A DNA stretch of 64,000 nt from Shinella zoogloeoides (GCF_033705735.1 NZ_CP131130.1:3472492-3536491), one strand, 5' to 3'. Counted from the first letter of the stretch, positions 44,825-55,222 are shown. Program-made: numbers and translations. Notes: generated by a model from the sequence alone, not told the origin.

Positions 44825-45032
44825 CTTCGTTCCGCAAATGCAACCGCCCACAACCGATGGGCGGAAAATTCCCGCTTCGGTTCTATAATTGTTCTTGTTT
44901 CATTCCGTCTTTCATGCCAGATTTGCGGCTGCAACCCAGAGGCGGTTGCGGGAGCGGTTTTCGGCAAAAAGGTGTTGCGGCGTCCCTTGCGCATGAGCGG
45001 CGCGCGGCGCTGCACGGCAGGCGGGGGCAGGC

Positions 45033-46565
45033 ATGGTGGCGCGGGTCGGTACGATTGCGTTTCAGGGCATCGAGGGCGTTCCGGTGGACGTCCAGGTCAT
45101 GGTCGCGCCCGGCAAGGTGGGCATGCAGATCGTCGGCCTGCCGGACAAGGCCGTCGCCGAAAGCCGCGAGCGGGTCCATGCCGCGCTGCACGCGTCCGGT
45201 CTTTCCCTGCCGCCGAAGCGTGTCACCGTCAATCTCGCCCCGGCCGATCTTCCCAAGGAAGGTAGCCATTACGACCTTGCCATCGCGCTAGGCCTCATGA
45301 TGGCGCTCGGCGCCGTGCCCGGCGATGCGCTGGAGGATTACATCGTCATCGGCGAACTGAATCTCGACGGCACGATCGCCTCCGTCACCGGCGCGCTTCC
45401 CGCCGCGATGGGCGCCAATGCGCTCGGCAAGGGCCTCATCTGCCCGGCGGAGAACGGTGCGGAAGCCGCCTGGGCCGGCGGCGGGCTCGACATTCTCGCG
45501 CCGCGCAGCCTCATCGCGCTCACCAATCATTTCAAGGGCACGCAGGTTCTCGCGCGGCCGGCACCGGCGATCCGCGCCGCCGCCGCGGGCCTGCCGGACC
45601 TTGCCGATATCCGCGGCCAGGAAAGCGCCAAGCGCGCGCTGGAAGTGGCCGCCGCCGGCAACCACAATCTCCTGATGGTCGGCCCGCCCGGCTCGGGCAA
45701 GTCGATGCTCGCCGCGCGCCTTGCCGCCATCCTGCCGCCGCTCTCGCCGGCGGAGCTGCTCGAAGTCTCGATGATCCATTCCATCGCCGGCCAGCTTTCC
45801 GGCGGCCGGCTGTCGGATCGCCGGCCCTTTCGCACGCCGCATCATTCGGCCACCATGGCCGCCCTCGTCGGCGGCGGGCCGCGGGCAAGGCCCGGCGAGG
45901 TCTCGCTCGCCCATAACGGCGTCCTCTTTCTCGACGAGCTGCCGGAATTCTCCCCGCAGGCGCTCGACGCCCTGCGCCAGCCGCTCGAAACGGGCGAATG
46001 CATCATCGCCCGCGCCAATCACCGCGTCAGCTATCCGGCGGCCGTGCAGCTCGTCGCGGCGATGAATCCCTGCCGCTGCGGCATGGCGGGCGAGCCGGGC
46101 CGCACCTGCGCCCGCGGCCCGCGCTGCGTGAGCGACTACCAGGCCCGCGTCTCCGGCCCGCTGCTCGACCGTATCGACATCCGCATCGACGTGCCGGCGG
46201 TCTCGGCGACGGACCTCATCCGCCCCATGGCCGCCGAGACCAGCGAAACCGTCGCCGCACGGGTCGCAAGGGCTCGCGCCCTGCAGATCGATCGCTTCGC
46301 CCGCCTCGGCATGGCCGGGGTGACGAGCAATGCCCGCGCCTCTACGGCGCTCGTCGAGAAGATGGCTGAGCCCGATCCCGGCGGCCTCCAGCTCTTGCGG
46401 GACGCCGCGGAGAAGATGCGGTTCTCCGCGCGCGGCTACCACCGCGTCCTCAAGGTCGCGCGCACGCTGGCCGATCTCGACGAGGCCTCTATTGTCGGCC
46501 GCATCCATCTGGCGGAAGCGATTTCCTACCGCATGGCCGGCGAACGGTTGACGGCGCCGGCGTGA
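45033..46565 (+). CDS. comM: YifB/ComM-family Mg-chelatase-like AAA+ ATPase
   Basis: A 510-aa hexameric AAA+ helicase of the ComM group, which aids branch migration in transformation. An N-terminal Lon-like domain (GLPDKAVAESRERVHAAL) is followed by Walker A GPPGSGKSM near 215 and Walker B LFLDELPEF. The zinc-finger-like C-R-C ... C ... C region (NPCRCGMAGEPGRTCARGPRC) is near 345, then a C-terminal Mg-chelatase domain. Length and order match the family. Confidence 0.93.
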   Translation: MVARVGTIAFQGIEGVPVDVQVMVAPGKVGMQIVGLPDKAVAESRERVHAALHASGLSLPPKRVTVNLAPADLPKEGSHYDLAIALGLMMALGAVPGDALEDYIVIGELNLDGTIASVTGALPAAMGANALGKGLICPAENGAEAAWAGGGLDILAPRSLIALTNHFKGTQVLARPAPAIRAAAAGLPDLADIRGQESAKRALEVAAAGNHNLLMVGPPGSGKSMLAARLAAILPPLSPAELLEVSMIHSIAGQLSGGRLSDRRPFRTPHHSATMAALVGGGPRARPGEVSLAHNGVLFLDELPEFSPQALDALRQPLETGECIIARANHRVSYPAAVQLVAAMNPCRCGMAGEPGRTCARGPRCVSDYQARVSGPLLDRIDIRIDVPAVSATDLIRPMAAETSETVAARVARARALQIDRFARLGMAGVTSNARASTALVEKMAEPDPGGLQLLRDAAEKMRFSARGYHRVLKVARTLADLDEASIVGRIHLAEAISYRMAGERLTAPA

Positions 46566-46691
46566 ATGCCGGCCAGCGGCAGACGCCGGAGATTTGTGCG
46601 CGCCGGTGCCATACGGTGGGGTGGCGGGCACGGGGCCGATATCGGCCGGCACCGTGTCTGAAGTGATTAGCGTGCCGGTGCCGGTTCTGTC

Positions 46692-47087
46692 TCAGGCCGG
46701 CCCCTTGAAGACGGCCTCGAGGTGGTGCCCGTCGGGGTCGATGACGAAGGCGGCATAATAGGTCGGGCCGTAATGGCGGCGGAGCCCGGGCGGGCCATTG
46801 TCGGTTCCGCCGGCTGCAAGCGCGGCCTTGTGGAAGGCTTTGACGGCCTGCCGGTCCGGCGCGTCGAAGGCAACGTGAAAACCGGGGCCCGGCGCGGCGG
46901 CGGCGTCGTACTGCTTGAGAGCGAGCTTGTCGCCGCCGCCGGGCAGGCCGTAGCCGATGGCCTGATCCGGTTCGCCGGGCCGGATGTCCGACCAGACGCG
47001 CTCATAGCCGAGCGGCGCCAGCGCCGCGTCGTAGAAGGTTGCCGCGCGTTCGACGTCGCGCACGCCGAGGGAGAGATGGTGGAGCAT
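46692..47087 (-). CDS. VOC-family (glyoxalase-fold) protein
   Basis: A 131-aa single-domain VOC protein with paired beta-alpha-beta modules. It starts LHHLSLGVRDVERAATFYDAALAPLGY and ends AAFVIDPDGHHLEAVFKGP, where H and E are metal-ligand positions. The ATG at 47087 gives the complete domain. The substrate is unknown. Confidence 0.92.
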   Translation of the reverse strand: MLHHLSLGVRDVERAATFYDAALAPLGYERVWSDIRPGEPDQAIGYGLPGGGDKLALKQYDAAAAPGPGFHVAFDAPDRQAVKAFHKAALAAGGTDNGPPGLRRHYGPTYYAAFVIDPDGHHLEAVFKGPA

Positions 47088-47151
47088 GGGCCGTGCCGGT
47101 TCGGTTGGCGAGGCCCGTCGCGCAGGATTACCGCACGACGGGCTGTCCGGT

Positions 47152-48120
47152 TCAGCCGCCGAGGCCTTCGAAGAGCGCAGTCGAAAGGTAGCGCTCGGCG
47201 AAGGAGGGGATAATGACGACGATGGTCTTGCCGGCATTTTCCGGCCGGCTGCCCACCTTGGCGGCCGCCGCCAGCGCTGCGCCGGAGGAGATGCCGACCG
47301 GCACGCCCTCGAGCCGCGCGACGAGGCGGGCGTTCTCGAAGGCCTCGTCATTGGTGACGGTCACCACCTCGTCGTAGATCGCCGTGTCGAGCACCGCCGG
47401 GGCGAAGCCCGCGCCGATGCCCTGGATCTTGTGGGGGCCGGGATTGCCGCCGGAGAGCACCGGGCTGTCGGTCGGCTCCACGGCGATGACCTTGAAGCCC
47501 GGCTTCCTCGCTTTCAGCACCTGCCCGGCGCCGGTGATCGTGCCGCCGGTACCGATGCCGGAAACGAGAATGTCGACCGCGCCGTCGGTGTCGTTCCAGA
47601 TCTCCTCCGCCGTCGTCCTGCGGTGGATTTCCGGATTGGCCGGGTTCTCGAACTGCTGGGGGATGACGGCGCCCGGAATGGTGCTCGCCAGCTCCTCCGC
47701 CATGGCGATGGCGCCCTTCATGCCCTTCGGGCCTTCCGTCAGCACCAGTTCGGCGCCGAGCAGGGCCAGCATCTTACGCCGCTCGACCGACATGGTCTCC
47801 GGCATGGTGAGGATCAGGCGGTACCCCTTGGCGGCGGCGGCGAAGGCGAGCGCGATGCCGGTATTGCCCGATGTCGGCTCCACCAGCGTCGACGTGCCGG
47901 GCGTGATCTTGCCCGCCGCTTCCAGCGCCTCGATCATCGCCACGCCGATGCGGTCCTTGACGGAGGCGATGGGGTTGAAGAACTCGAGCTTGGCGAGAAG
48001 GGTGGCGACGACGCCCTTTTCCTTCGCGAACTTGTCGAGCCGCACGATCGGCGTATCGCCGATCGTCTCGGTGATGGAGGCATAGATACGGCCGCGGCCG
48101 GGCTTGCGGGGTTCGGTCAT
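47152..48120 (-). CDS. cysK: cysteine synthase A
   Basis: A 322-aa fold-type II PLP enzyme that makes cysteine from O-acetylserine and sulfide. The PLP lysine is in [13 protein letters not shown] near residue 57, the substrate loop is [13 protein letters not shown], and the phosphate-binding [10 protein letters not shown] lies near 186. Standard length. The downstream VOC gene is on the same strand 64 bases away. Confidence 0.96.
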   Translation of the reverse strand: MTEPRKPGRGRIYASITETIGDTPIVRLDKFAKEKGVVATLLAKLEFFNPIASVKDRIGVAMIEALEAAGKITPGTSTLVEPTSGNTGIALAFAAAAKGYRLILTMPETMSVERRKMLALLGAELVLTEGPKGMKGAIAMAEELASTIPGAVIPQQFENPANPEIHRRTTAEEIWNDTDGAVDILVSGIGTGGTITGAGQVLKARKPGFKVIAVEPTDSPVLSGGNPGPHKIQGIGAGFAPAVLDTAIYDEVVTVTNDEAFENARLVARLEGVPVGISSGAALAAAAKVGSRPENAGKTIVVIIPSFAERYLSTALFEGLGG

Positions 48121-48238
48121 CGGGTGCTCCTCTGTTCTCTTTGCGGGAGAATGTAGGAGGGAACGCGGCCTTAGACGAGTCCGGATTTCGCCGCAGGCGG
48201 GCGAAAGCGGAATATTCCTTCGCCGTTTGCGTGCGGCC

Positions 48239-49123
48239 TCAGAATTCCGCCATCGGCGAAAGGGCGAAGGGTCCTCCCGGCCGCAGGGTCTTCGCCATGC
48301 GGAGCATCAGGACCATCTCGCCCGTATCGGCAAGGGCCTCGCCCTGCCATTCCAGCCTGTCGGGCGGGAAATGGACGACGACCTGCGCCGCAGCGGCCTG
48401 TACGCTGGCGAGGATATCGGCAAGGCGGGGAATGCGCGTGCCGGCGACATCCAGCAACTCGAAAGCCCCGTCCCCGGCCATCCGCCACGCGACGACGGCG
48501 TCCTCGCCGATCAGGTCGAGCCTGACGTCGGGCATCAGGGCGGCGTTGAAGAGGAACATCCCGGTCTGCCGCACCGGCGCGAAGCAATCCGAAACGGGCT
48601 GGCGGCCATCGAGCAGCCGGCGCAGCAGCGCGATATCCGCGGCGCTTCCAAGGTCCAGCCGCCGCACCGGGCCCGCCGTTCCGCCCATAGGCGCCGCACC
48701 GGCGAAGCGGTGCTGCGCCAGCGGCTCGAAACCGTAGCGGCCGTAGAGCGCGGGGGTATCGGTCAGGAGGGCGACGGCCGCAAATCCTTCCGCATCGCAA
48801 TGGGCAAGCGCCGCCTCCATGACATCGCGGTAGAGGCCCATGCCGCGATGGCCCGGCCGCACCGCGCCGGATTGCAGGCCGGCCGCGCGCAGGGAAACGC
48901 CATCGATGACGAGCGGCAGCGAGAAGGCGCTGATATTGGCGATGCAGGCGCCATCCGCATCGAACCACGAGAAGGGAATGCCGGTCGGGTCCGATCCGCC
49001 GAGCCGGTCCATGATCGTCACGTCGATCCCGAAGACGTCCTGCAGCAGGCCTGCTAAGGCGCGCGATGCCGCGGGATCGCCGAAATAGCCGGAGCGGAAG
49101 GAAAGGTCCTTGCGGACGGGCAT
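48239..49123 (-). CDS. GNAT-family N-acetyltransferase
   Basis: A 294-aa protein with the GNAT acetyl-CoA site [22 protein letters not shown] (R-x2-G-x-G) near 86-107 and YGRYGFEPL near 127. The long C-terminal half resembles Eis-type acetyltransferases. It starts four bases after dut ends on the same strand, so the two are likely cotranscribed. The substrate is unknown. Confidence 0.88.
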   Translation of the reverse strand: MPVRKDLSFRSGYFGDPAASRALAGLLQDVFGIDVTIMDRLGGSDPTGIPFSWFDADGACIANISAFSLPLVIDGVSLRAAGLQSGAVRPGHRGMGLYRDVMEAALAHCDAEGFAAVALLTDTPALYGRYGFEPLAQHRFAGAAPMGGTAGPVRRLDLGSAADIALLRRLLDGRQPVSDCFAPVRQTGMFLFNAALMPDVRLDLIGEDAVVAWRMAGDGAFELLDVAGTRIPRLADILASVQAAAAQVVVHFPPDRLEWQGEALADTGEMVLMLRMAKTLRPGGPFALSPMAEF

Positions 49124-49127
49124 CGCC

Positions 49128-49601
49128 TCAGCGAACGCCGGTCGAGCCGAAGCCGCCCGCGCCGCGCGTGGTTTCGCTCGCTTCCGTCGCCTCGCGCACC
49201 GCGACCTGCGTCACGGGGGCGATCACCATCTGCGCCATGCGCATGCCGCGCTCGATGACGAAGGTCTCCTCGCCGAGATTGACGAGCAGTACCTTCACCT
49301 CGCCGCGATAATCGCTGTCGATGGTGCCGGGCGTGTTGAGGCAGGTGATGCCGTTCTTGAAGGCAAGGCCGGAGCGCGGGCGGATCTGCGCTTCGAAGCC
49401 GTGCGGGATTTCGAAGACGAAGCCGGTCGGCACCAGCGCGCGCTTGCCGGGCTCCAGCGTGAGCGGTGCGTCGGTCGCGACGGCGGCGCGAAGGTCCATG
49501 CCGGCGGCGCCTGAGGTCTCGTAGGCGGGAAGCTCGATCCCTTCGCCATGCGGCAGGCGGACGAGGGAGAGCAGGGGCTGGGAGGGGGCGTGCGCGTTCA
49601 T
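49128..49601 (-). CDS. dut: dUTP diphosphatase
   Basis: A 157-aa trimeric dUTPase that hydrolyses dUTP to dUMP. All five motifs are seen: [40 protein letters not shown] and the C-terminal [10 protein letters not shown]. The ATG at 49601 is the first that fits. It runs divergently from prfC, with 93 bases between. Confidence 0.97.
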   Translation of the reverse strand: MNAHAPSQPLLSLVRLPHGEGIELPAYETSGAAGMDLRAAVATDAPLTLEPGKRALVPTGFVFEIPHGFEAQIRPRSGLAFKNGITCLNTPGTIDSDYRGEVKVLLVNLGEETFVIERGMRMAQMVIAPVTQVAVREATEASETTRGAGGFGSTGVR

Positions 49602-49694
49602 GCGCCCATAAGCCGGCGCGCGGCGCGCCTCGTCAATTGCGCTTTTTCGGCGGAGCCTGTAAAGACCCCGGCAACTCACAGGATATTGCAGAAA

Positions 49695-51275
49695 ATGGCC
49701 GAAACCCTTGCCGAGGCGGTCTCCCGCCGCCGCACCTTCGCGATCATCGCGCACCCGGACGCCGGTAAAACCACCCTCACCGAAAAACTCCTCCTCTTCG
49801 GCGGCGCCATCCAGCTCGCCGGCGAGGTGAAGGCGAAGAAGGACCGCATCCAGACCCGCTCGGACTGGATGAAGATCGAGCGCGAGCGCGGCATCTCGGT
49901 CGTGACCTCGGTCATGACCTTCGAATATGACGGCAACGTCTTCAACATTCTCGACACGCCCGGCCACGAGGACTTCGCGGACGACACCTACCGCACGCTG
50001 ACGGCGGTGGACGCGGCCGTCATGGTCATCGACGCCGCCAAGGGCATCGAGCCGCGCACGCTGAAGCTCTTCGAGGTCTGCCGCCTGCGCGACATCCCGA
50101 TCATCACCTTCGTCAACAAGATGGACCGCGAGAGCCGCGATCCGTTCGAAATCCTCGATGAAGTCGAAGAAAAGCTGGCGCTCGACACCGCCCCGGTCAC
50201 CTGGCCGGTCGGCCGCTCGAAGACCTTCTGCGGCTCCTATCACCTCGCCGACCGCACCTTCCGCGGCTCGGACACGCAGGTCCAGCCGACGCGGATGGAC
50301 GATGCCGCCGAGGTTGCAAAGCACCTGCCGGAGAACGAGCGGAACGCCTTCATCGAGGAGATGGAGCTTGCCCGCGAGGCCTGCCGCCCGTTCGACCGCG
50401 AGGCCTTCCTCGAAGGGCACCTGACGCCGGTCTTCTTCGGCTCGGCGCTGCGCAATTTCGGTGTGCGTGATCTTATCAACGCGCTCGGCGCCTTCGCGCC
50501 GCCGCCGCGCGACCAGGTGGCGGATACGCGCAAGGTCCATGCCGCGGAAGACAGGATGACGGCTTTCGTCTTCAAGATCCAGGCCAATATGGACCCCAAC
50601 CACCGCGACCGCATCGCCTTTGCCCGAGTCTGCTCCGGCATGCTGGAGCGCGGCATGAAGGTGCGCCTTGCCCGCACGGGCAAGACCATCGGCCTCTCGG
50701 CCCCGCAATTCTTCTTCGCCTCGCAGCGCCAGCTGGCCGACACGGCCTATGCCGGCGACGTGGTGGGCATCCCCAACCACGGAACGCTGCGCATCGGCGA
50801 TACGCTGACGGAAGGCGAGGCGCTGGTCTTCGAGGGCGTGCCGAACTTCGCGCCGGAAATCCTGCGGCGCGTGCGGCTGGAAGACGCGATGAAGGCCAAG
50901 AAGCTGAAGGAAGCGCTCCAGCAGATGGCGGAAGAGGGCGTCGTGCAGCTCTTCTCGCCGGAAGACGGCTCGCCGGCCATCGTCGGCGTCGTCGGCGCGC
51001 TGCAGCTCGACGTGCTGAAGGAGCGGCTTTCGGCGGAATACGGCCTGCCGGTCTCCTTCGAGATGTCGCGCTTCTCCGTCTGCCGCTGGATCTCCTCCGA
51101 CAGCGCGGCCGAGCTCGACAAGTTCGTCACCCAGCGCCGCGGCGATATCGCCCGCGACCTCGACGGCGACCCGGTGTTCCTGGCGCAGGACGCCTTCTCG
51201 CTGCGCTACGAGGCGGAGCGCTACCCGGCGATCAAGATGGTCGCCATCAAGGAGTATCACGTCACCAAGGCGTAA
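49695..51275 (+). CDS. prfC: peptide chain release factor 3
   Basis: A 526-aa translational GTPase that recycles RF1/RF2. G1 [16 protein letters not shown]2-G3 [13 protein letters not shown] and DTPGHEDF, and G4 NKMDRE are followed by EF-G-like domains. The ATG at 49695 gives the family length; the open frame upstream to 49548 overlaps the dut gene. It ends 20 bases before a hairpin. Confidence 0.97.
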   Translation: MAETLAEAVSRRRTFAIIAHPDAGKTTLTEKLLLFGGAIQLAGEVKAKKDRIQTRSDWMKIERERGISVVTSVMTFEYDGNVFNILDTPGHEDFADDTYRTLTAVDAAVMVIDAAKGIEPRTLKLFEVCRLRDIPIITFVNKMDRESRDPFEILDEVEEKLALDTAPVTWPVGRSKTFCGSYHLADRTFRGSDTQVQPTRMDDAAEVAKHLPENERNAFIEEMELAREACRPFDREAFLEGHLTPVFFGSALRNFGVRDLINALGAFAPPPRDQVADTRKVHAAEDRMTAFVFKIQANMDPNHRDRIAFARVCSGMLERGMKVRLARTGKTIGLSAPQFFFASQRQLADTAYAGDVVGIPNHGTLRIGDTLTEGEALVFEGVPNFAPEILRRVRLEDAMKAKKLKEALQQMAEEGVVQLFSPEDGSPAIVGVVGALQLDVLKERLSAEYGLPVSFEMSRFSVCRWISSDSAAELDKFVTQRRGDIARDLDGDPVFLAQDAFSLRYEAERYPAIKMVAIKEYHVTKA

Positions 51276-51280
51276 CCGAT

Positions 51281-51303
51281 GCCTGTCACTTTCAGGGTGA
51301 CAG
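51281..51303 (+). terminator. hairpin after prfC
   Basis: CCTGTCAC and GTGACAGG form an 8-bp stem around TTTCAGG, beginning seven bases after the prfC stop. It separates prfC from the thiD riboswitch leader. No long T-run follows. Confidence 0.5.
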
Positions 51304-51332
51304 GTGTCTCGACATTTGCGAAAACCGCTTGA

Positions 51333-51408
51333 GACAGGGGCGTCTGCCGGAAGGCGGGCTGAGAAGCACCCTTTGAACCTGAACCGGATCATGCCGGCGG
51401 AGGGAGTC
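51333..51408 (+). promoter_or_regulatory. TPP riboswitch (THI element) of thiD
   Basis: All conserved parts of the TPP aptamer are readable: closing GAC/GTC pair at the ends, GGGGCG, GGGCTGAGA at 51356-51364, ACCCTTTGAACCTGA at 51368-51382 and GCGGAGGGA at 51397-51405. It lies 52 bases before thiD. Thiamine pyrophosphate should lower thiD expression. Confidence 0.95.
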
Positions 51409-51439
51409 GAACGGGCCTCAATTCCGTTGCCCGAAGACC

Positions 51440-51457
51440 GCCTCCGCCCAAGGAGGC
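51440..51457 (+). promoter_or_regulatory. ribosome-site hairpin of the thiD riboswitch
   Basis: GCCTCC (51440-51445) pairs with GGAGGC (51452-51457), which contains the AAGGAGG ribosome site of thiD at 51450-51456. With the aptamer just upstream, this suggests that ligand binding blocks translation rather than ending transcription; no T-run is present. Confidence 0.75.
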
Positions 51458-51460
51458 GAA

Positions 51461-52264
51461 ATGGCCATCGCAAACATTCTCTCGATCGCGGGCTCCGACC
51501 CGTCAGGCGGGGCCGGCATCCAGGCCGACCTCAAGACCTTCGCCGCCCGCGGCACCTACGGCATGGCCGCGCTGACCGCGCTGACGGCGCAGAACACGCA
51601 GGGCGTCTCCGGCGTGCATCTCGTGCCGCCGGCCTTCGTCGCGGCGCAGATTGCAGATGTGTTCGGCGATGTGCGCGTCGATGCCGTGAAGATCGGCATG
51701 ATCGCCTCGGCGGAGATCGCTGGGGCGGTGGCGGATGCGCTTTTCCCACATCGCGGCACGCCCGTCGTGCTCGATCCGGTCATGGTCGCCAAGGGCGGAG
51801 CGTCCTTGCTGGCCGAGGCGGCCGTGGAGGCGCTGACCCGCCGCCTGCTGCCGCTCGCGACGGTGCTGACGCCGAACCTGCCGGAGGCGGCAGCGCTGCT
51901 CGGAGAGCCCGAGGCCGCCGACCGGGCCGCCATGGAAGGGCAGGCGACGCGCCTGCTCGCGCTCGGCCCGAAGGCGGTTCTGCTGAAGGGCGGGCACTTG
52001 CCGGGCGGCGAGAGCCCGGACGTGCTGGCAACGCCGGGCGGGCTGCGCTGGTACGAGGGCGTGCGGGTGCTGACGCGCAACACCCACGGCACCGGCTGCT
52101 CGCTGTCGAGCGCCATCGCCGCCGAACTCGGCAAGGGCAGGCCGCTGCCTGACGCCGTGGCGGCGGCCAAGAGCTTCATCGCCGGCGCCGTGCGCAGTTC
52201 GGATGCGCTGGCGGTCGGCTCCGGCCATGGCCCGCTCCATCATTTCCATGCGCTCTGGGCCTGA
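51461..52264 (+). CDS. thiD: hydroxymethylpyrimidine/phosphomethylpyrimidine kinase
   Basis: A 267-aa ribokinase-fold enzyme that phosphorylates HMP and HMP-P for thiamine synthesis. It begins [22 protein letters not shown] and has [21 protein letters not shown] and the anion-hole [15 protein letters not shown] near 209. A standalone gene behind a TPP riboswitch. Confidence 0.96.
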   Translation: MAIANILSIAGSDPSGGAGIQADLKTFAARGTYGMAALTALTAQNTQGVSGVHLVPPAFVAAQIADVFGDVRVDAVKIGMIASAEIAGAVADALFPHRGTPVVLDPVMVAKGGASLLAEAAVEALTRRLLPLATVLTPNLPEAAALLGEPEAADRAAMEGQATRLLALGPKAVLLKGGHLPGGESPDVLATPGGLRWYEGVRVLTRNTHGTGCSLSSAIAAELGKGRPLPDAVAAAKSFIAGAVRSSDALAVGSGHGPLHHFHALWA

Positions 52265-52267
52265 TCG

Positions 52268-52882
52268 TCAGCGATCCGTCAGCGCCAGCCGCAGCCCCAT
52301 CACGCCAAGGGCGGCGGCGAAGCTGCGCTGCGTCCAGAGCATGAACCTTGGCCGGCTCAGCACCTGCTGGCGAAGGCTCGCGGCCAGCCCCGCATAGATG
52401 GCGAAGACGAGGAAGGTCAGGGCCATGAAGACGCCGCCGAGGACGAGCATCTGCGCTGTGGCGTCAGGTGCGTTCGCGGGAACGAACTGCGGCAGGAAGG
52501 CGAGGAAGAACAGCGAGAGCTTCGGATTGAAGATATTCGTGAAGATGCCCTTGCGCACGATGCGCATGGCCTTTTCCGCCGGCGCCTGCTCGGGCCCGAG
52601 ATCGAGCGCGTTGCTGTCCTTCAGCAGGCTCCAGGCGATGAAGAGCAGGTAGGCGACGCCGATATAGCGCAGCACCTCGAAGGCAAGCGCGCTCGCATGC
52701 AGCACGGCGGCCAGGCCGACGACGCTGGCGAGGATATGCGGCACGATGCCGAGCGTGCAGCCGAAGGCGGCCAGCAGACCGGGGCGAAAACCGCCGCTGA
52801 TGCCGAGCGCCAGCGTATAGATCACCCCCGTGCCCGGAAGCAGGATGACGACGAGTGAGGTGATCAGGAATTCGGTGGTCAT
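52268..52882 (-). CDS. LysE/RhtB-family exporter
   Basis: A 204-aa inner-membrane exporter with about six helices. It shows the family start LLPGTGVIYTLALGISGGFRPGLLAAFG and NIFNPKLSLFFLAFLPQFV. I prefer the ATG at 52882, which has GGAG eight bases upstream, over the in-frame ATG at 52894. It lies next to an AraC regulator on the same strand, a common pairing. The exported amino acid or metabolite is unknown. Confidence 0.9.
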   Translation of the reverse strand: MTTEFLITSLVVILLPGTGVIYTLALGISGGFRPGLLAAFGCTLGIVPHILASVVGLAAVLHASALAFEVLRYIGVAYLLFIAWSLLKDSNALDLGPEQAPAEKAMRIVRKGIFTNIFNPKLSLFFLAFLPQFVPANAPDATAQMLVLGGVFMALTFLVFAIYAGLAASLRQQVLSRPRFMLWTQRSFAAALGVMGLRLALTDR

Positions 52883-52955
52883 GACGGGCTCCATGCGGCT
52901 TGGGAGCGGCAGGAAACACCGGAAGGCCGGCCGGGTCTTGAACGAAATTGCGGGA

Positions 52956-53756
52956 TCAGGTGCGCGCGGCGAGCCAGGCGCCCGGCGTATAGCCGTAGCG
53001 CCGCGTGAAATTGCGCGTCATGTGGCTTTGATCGGCAAAGCCCGCTTCCATGGCGGCCTCGGCAAGCGGCGTGCCGCCCGCGATCAGCCGGCGGGCAAGC
53101 TCGGTGCGCCGCTGGAGCTGGTAGGCATGGGGCGTGAGGCCCGTGCTGCTGGCGAAGTCCCGCACCAGCCGGAAACGCCCGATCCCGCATTCGGCGGAAA
53201 GCGCTGCAAGGGTCACGGCCGAAGCCGGGTCGCTGTCGAGATGTTCGCGCGCTCGGCTCACGGCCGGCGAGGCAAGGCTTTCGCGGCGGGGCGCCTCTTC
53301 CCGCAGGAGCGCGGCAAGGAGCAGGAGAAGCCGCTCTTCCGAGGCAAGGCGCGCGGCGTCGCGGTCCATGAGCGCGGCAAGCGTTGCCGAAACGAGCCCG
53401 GCGATGCGCCCATCCTCCAGCACCGGCGCATGGAACTCCTCGCGCGGGTCGCCCTCGAAGATATCCCGTGCCGCGGCAGCGACGACGGCCGGCTGCAGGT
53501 AGAGCATGCGCCAGACGCGCGGCGCATCGCCGATCGGCGCCCCGTCATGCACCTCGCCGGGATTGACGGTGATCGTGTTTCCGGCCCCGGCCTCGACCAT
53601 GCCGCGCCCGCTCGCCGATCTCTGCGCGCCCCGCTCGATGACGCCGACGCCATAAGCGTCGTGGGTGTGGCGGGCGAAGGTATGCCGGCTGTCGGCGAAG
53701 ACGGCTTCGATGCCGTCCATGCCCGTCCTGAAGATCTGGAAGCGCCCGGCCGCCAT
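52956..53756 (-). CDS. AraC-family transcriptional regulator
   Basis: A 266-aa regulator. The N-terminal cupin (ARHTHDAYGVGVIERGAQ; NPGEVHDGAPIG) is followed by two C-terminal helix-turn-helix units (VTLAALSAECGIGRFRLVRDFASSTG, then PLAEAAMEAGFADQSHMTRNFTRRYGYTPGAW). Likely controls the adjacent LysE-type exporter, 73 bases downstream. Confidence 0.92.
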   Translation of the reverse strand: MAAGRFQIFRTGMDGIEAVFADSRHTFARHTHDAYGVGVIERGAQRSASGRGMVEAGAGNTITVNPGEVHDGAPIGDAPRVWRMLYLQPAVVAAAARDIFEGDPREEFHAPVLEDGRIAGLVSATLAALMDRDAARLASEERLLLLLAALLREEAPRRESLASPAVSRAREHLDSDPASAVTLAALSAECGIGRFRLVRDFASSTGLTPHAYQLQRRTELARRLIAGGTPLAEAAMEAGFADQSHMTRNFTRRYGYTPGAWLAART

Positions 53757-53759
53757 GGC

Positions 53760-54164
53760 TCAATCCTTCGGCACGCCGGGAAGCGCCGCCGTCTCACCGA
53801 ACCAGTTCATGGCGGAGCCGCACCAGATCTGCCGCTTCGGCGTCAGGCTGGCGCGCTGGTTGATGCTGCCCCAGCGAATGCCCCAGATCGCGGCGTCCTC
53901 TCCGGTGCCGGTCGTGAAGAGCGGCGAGCCGCATTGCGGACAGAAATATTGCAGCCGCAGGCGGCCGTTCTCGGCGGTCTTGGTATAGAGCCGGGGCGGG
54001 TTGCCGGTCAGCTGCACGGCGCTTTCCGGCACCATGGCGGTGACGCGATAGGGCGAGCCGGTCAGCCTCTGGCAATCCGTGCAATGGCAGATCGAGACCG
54101 CTTCTGGGTCGATCTCTGCCTCATAGGTCACGAAGCCGCAATGGCATTGCCCGTCGATCCGCAT
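53760..54164 (-). CDS. GFA/CENP-V-family zinc protein
   Basis: A 134-aa protein with the zinc ligands of the glutathione-dependent formaldehyde-activating enzyme fold: CHC at 7-9, CHCTDC near 26-31 and CPQCGS near 75. Despite the name, most members have no proven activity on formaldehyde. It lies four bases upstream of the AraC gene and is on the same strand. Confidence 0.92.
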   Translation of the reverse strand: MRIDGQCHCGFVTYEAEIDPEAVSICHCTDCQRLTGSPYRVTAMVPESAVQLTGNPPRLYTKTAENGRLRLQYFCPQCGSPLFTTGTGEDAAIWGIRWGSINQRASLTPKRQIWCGSAMNWFGETAALPGVPKD

Positions 54165-54219
54165 GACACGTCCTTCCGCCGCAGGATACGGCGGAAGGAT
54201 AGGGGCTTGTGGCCGCGCG

Positions 54220-55131
54220 TCAATGCGCCGGCTTGATGAAGGTGCCGTTGCGAAGCTCGCGCATCGCCTGCTGCAGCTCTTCCTGCGTATTCATCACGAT
54301 GGGGCCGTGCCAGGCGACCGGCTCCTGGATCGGCTTGCCGGAGACGAGCAGGAAGCGGATGCCCTTCTCGCCGGCCTGCACCGTCACCTCGTCGCCCGTG
54401 TCGAAGACGACCAGCGTGCGGTTGCCGGAGAGATCGCGGATGTTCAGCTCCTCGCCCTGGTATTCCTTCTCCACCTTCACGCCGAAGGGCTTCGAGGCGT
54501 CGCGGAACGTACCGGAGCCGGCGAAGATATAGGCGAAGGCCGAGCGGTAGGTATCGACCGGCAGGCGCTTCGTCTTGCCCGGCGGCACGGAGATGTCGAG
54601 ATAGACGGGCTCGGCGGCGATGCCGTCGACCGGGCCGGTCTTGCCCCAGAAACTGCCGGCGATGATGCGCGCCGCCGTGCCGTCATCGTCGACGACGACA
54701 GGAATGTCGCCGGACTTGATGTCCTGGTAGCGCGGCGCGGTCATCTTCAGCGACGAGGGCAGGTTCGCCCAGAGCTGGAAACCATGCATCCTGCCGGCGA
54801 AATCGCCACGCGGCATTTCCTGATGCAGGATGCCGCTGCCGGCGGTCATCCACTGCACGTCTCCCGCGCCCATAACGCCGTGATTGCCGAGGCTGTCGCC
54901 ATGCTCGACGGAGCCGGCCAGCACATAGGTGATGGTCTCGATGCCGCGATGGGGATGCCACGGGAAGCCGCGGATGTAATCCTCGGGTTCATCGTTGCGG
55001 AAATCGTCCATCATCAGGAAGGGATCCGTCATCGACGGATCGCCGAAACCGAAGACCCGGTGCAGCTTGACGCCGGCGCCTTCCATGGCGGGGCGGGCGA
55101 CGCTTTCATGTTTTACGGGGCGTATGGACAT
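54220..55131 (-). CDS. pirin-family protein (bicupin)
   Basis: A 303-aa bicupin with the metal-binding HPHRGIETITYVLAGSVEHGDS near 58-79 and IFAGSG/FDTGDEVTVQAG in the second cupin. Pirins act as iron-dependent quercetinases or redox sensors. The ATG at 55131 is used because the upstream 28 codons lie over the promoter repeats. The upstream region carries a direct repeat that may bind a regulator. Confidence 0.93.
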   Translation of the reverse strand: MSIRPVKHESVARPAMEGAGVKLHRVFGFGDPSMTDPFLMMDDFRNDEPEDYIRGFPWHPHRGIETITYVLAGSVEHGDSLGNHGVMGAGDVQWMTAGSGILHQEMPRGDFAGRMHGFQLWANLPSSLKMTAPRYQDIKSGDIPVVVDDDGTAARIIAGSFWGKTGPVDGIAAEPVYLDISVPPGKTKRLPVDTYRSAFAYIFAGSGTFRDASKPFGVKVEKEYQGEELNIRDLSGNRTLVVFDTGDEVTVQAGEKGIRFLLVSGKPIQEPVAWHGPIVMNTQEELQQAMRELRNGTFIKPAH

Positions 55132-55180
55132 TGCAAAGGTCCTTTCGACTGGGTTGCTTGGGACCCTTATACGCCTCGGC

Positions 55181-55222
55181 CATTGTTCACGAAATCGGGC
55201 CGGATCGAAACGCATTGTTCAC
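55181..55222. promoter_or_regulatory. direct repeat upstream of the pirin gene
   Basis: CATTGTTCAC occurs at 55181-55190 and 55213-55222, 32 bases (three helical turns) apart, 50 to 91 bases before the pirin start. Such spacing suits a regulator binding one face of the helix. The regulator is unknown. Confidence 0.45.

Noticed and set aside
49128..51473. 781-codon minus-strand frame over prfC
   Set aside because: Only its last 157 codons are real (dut); the rest is antisense to prfC.
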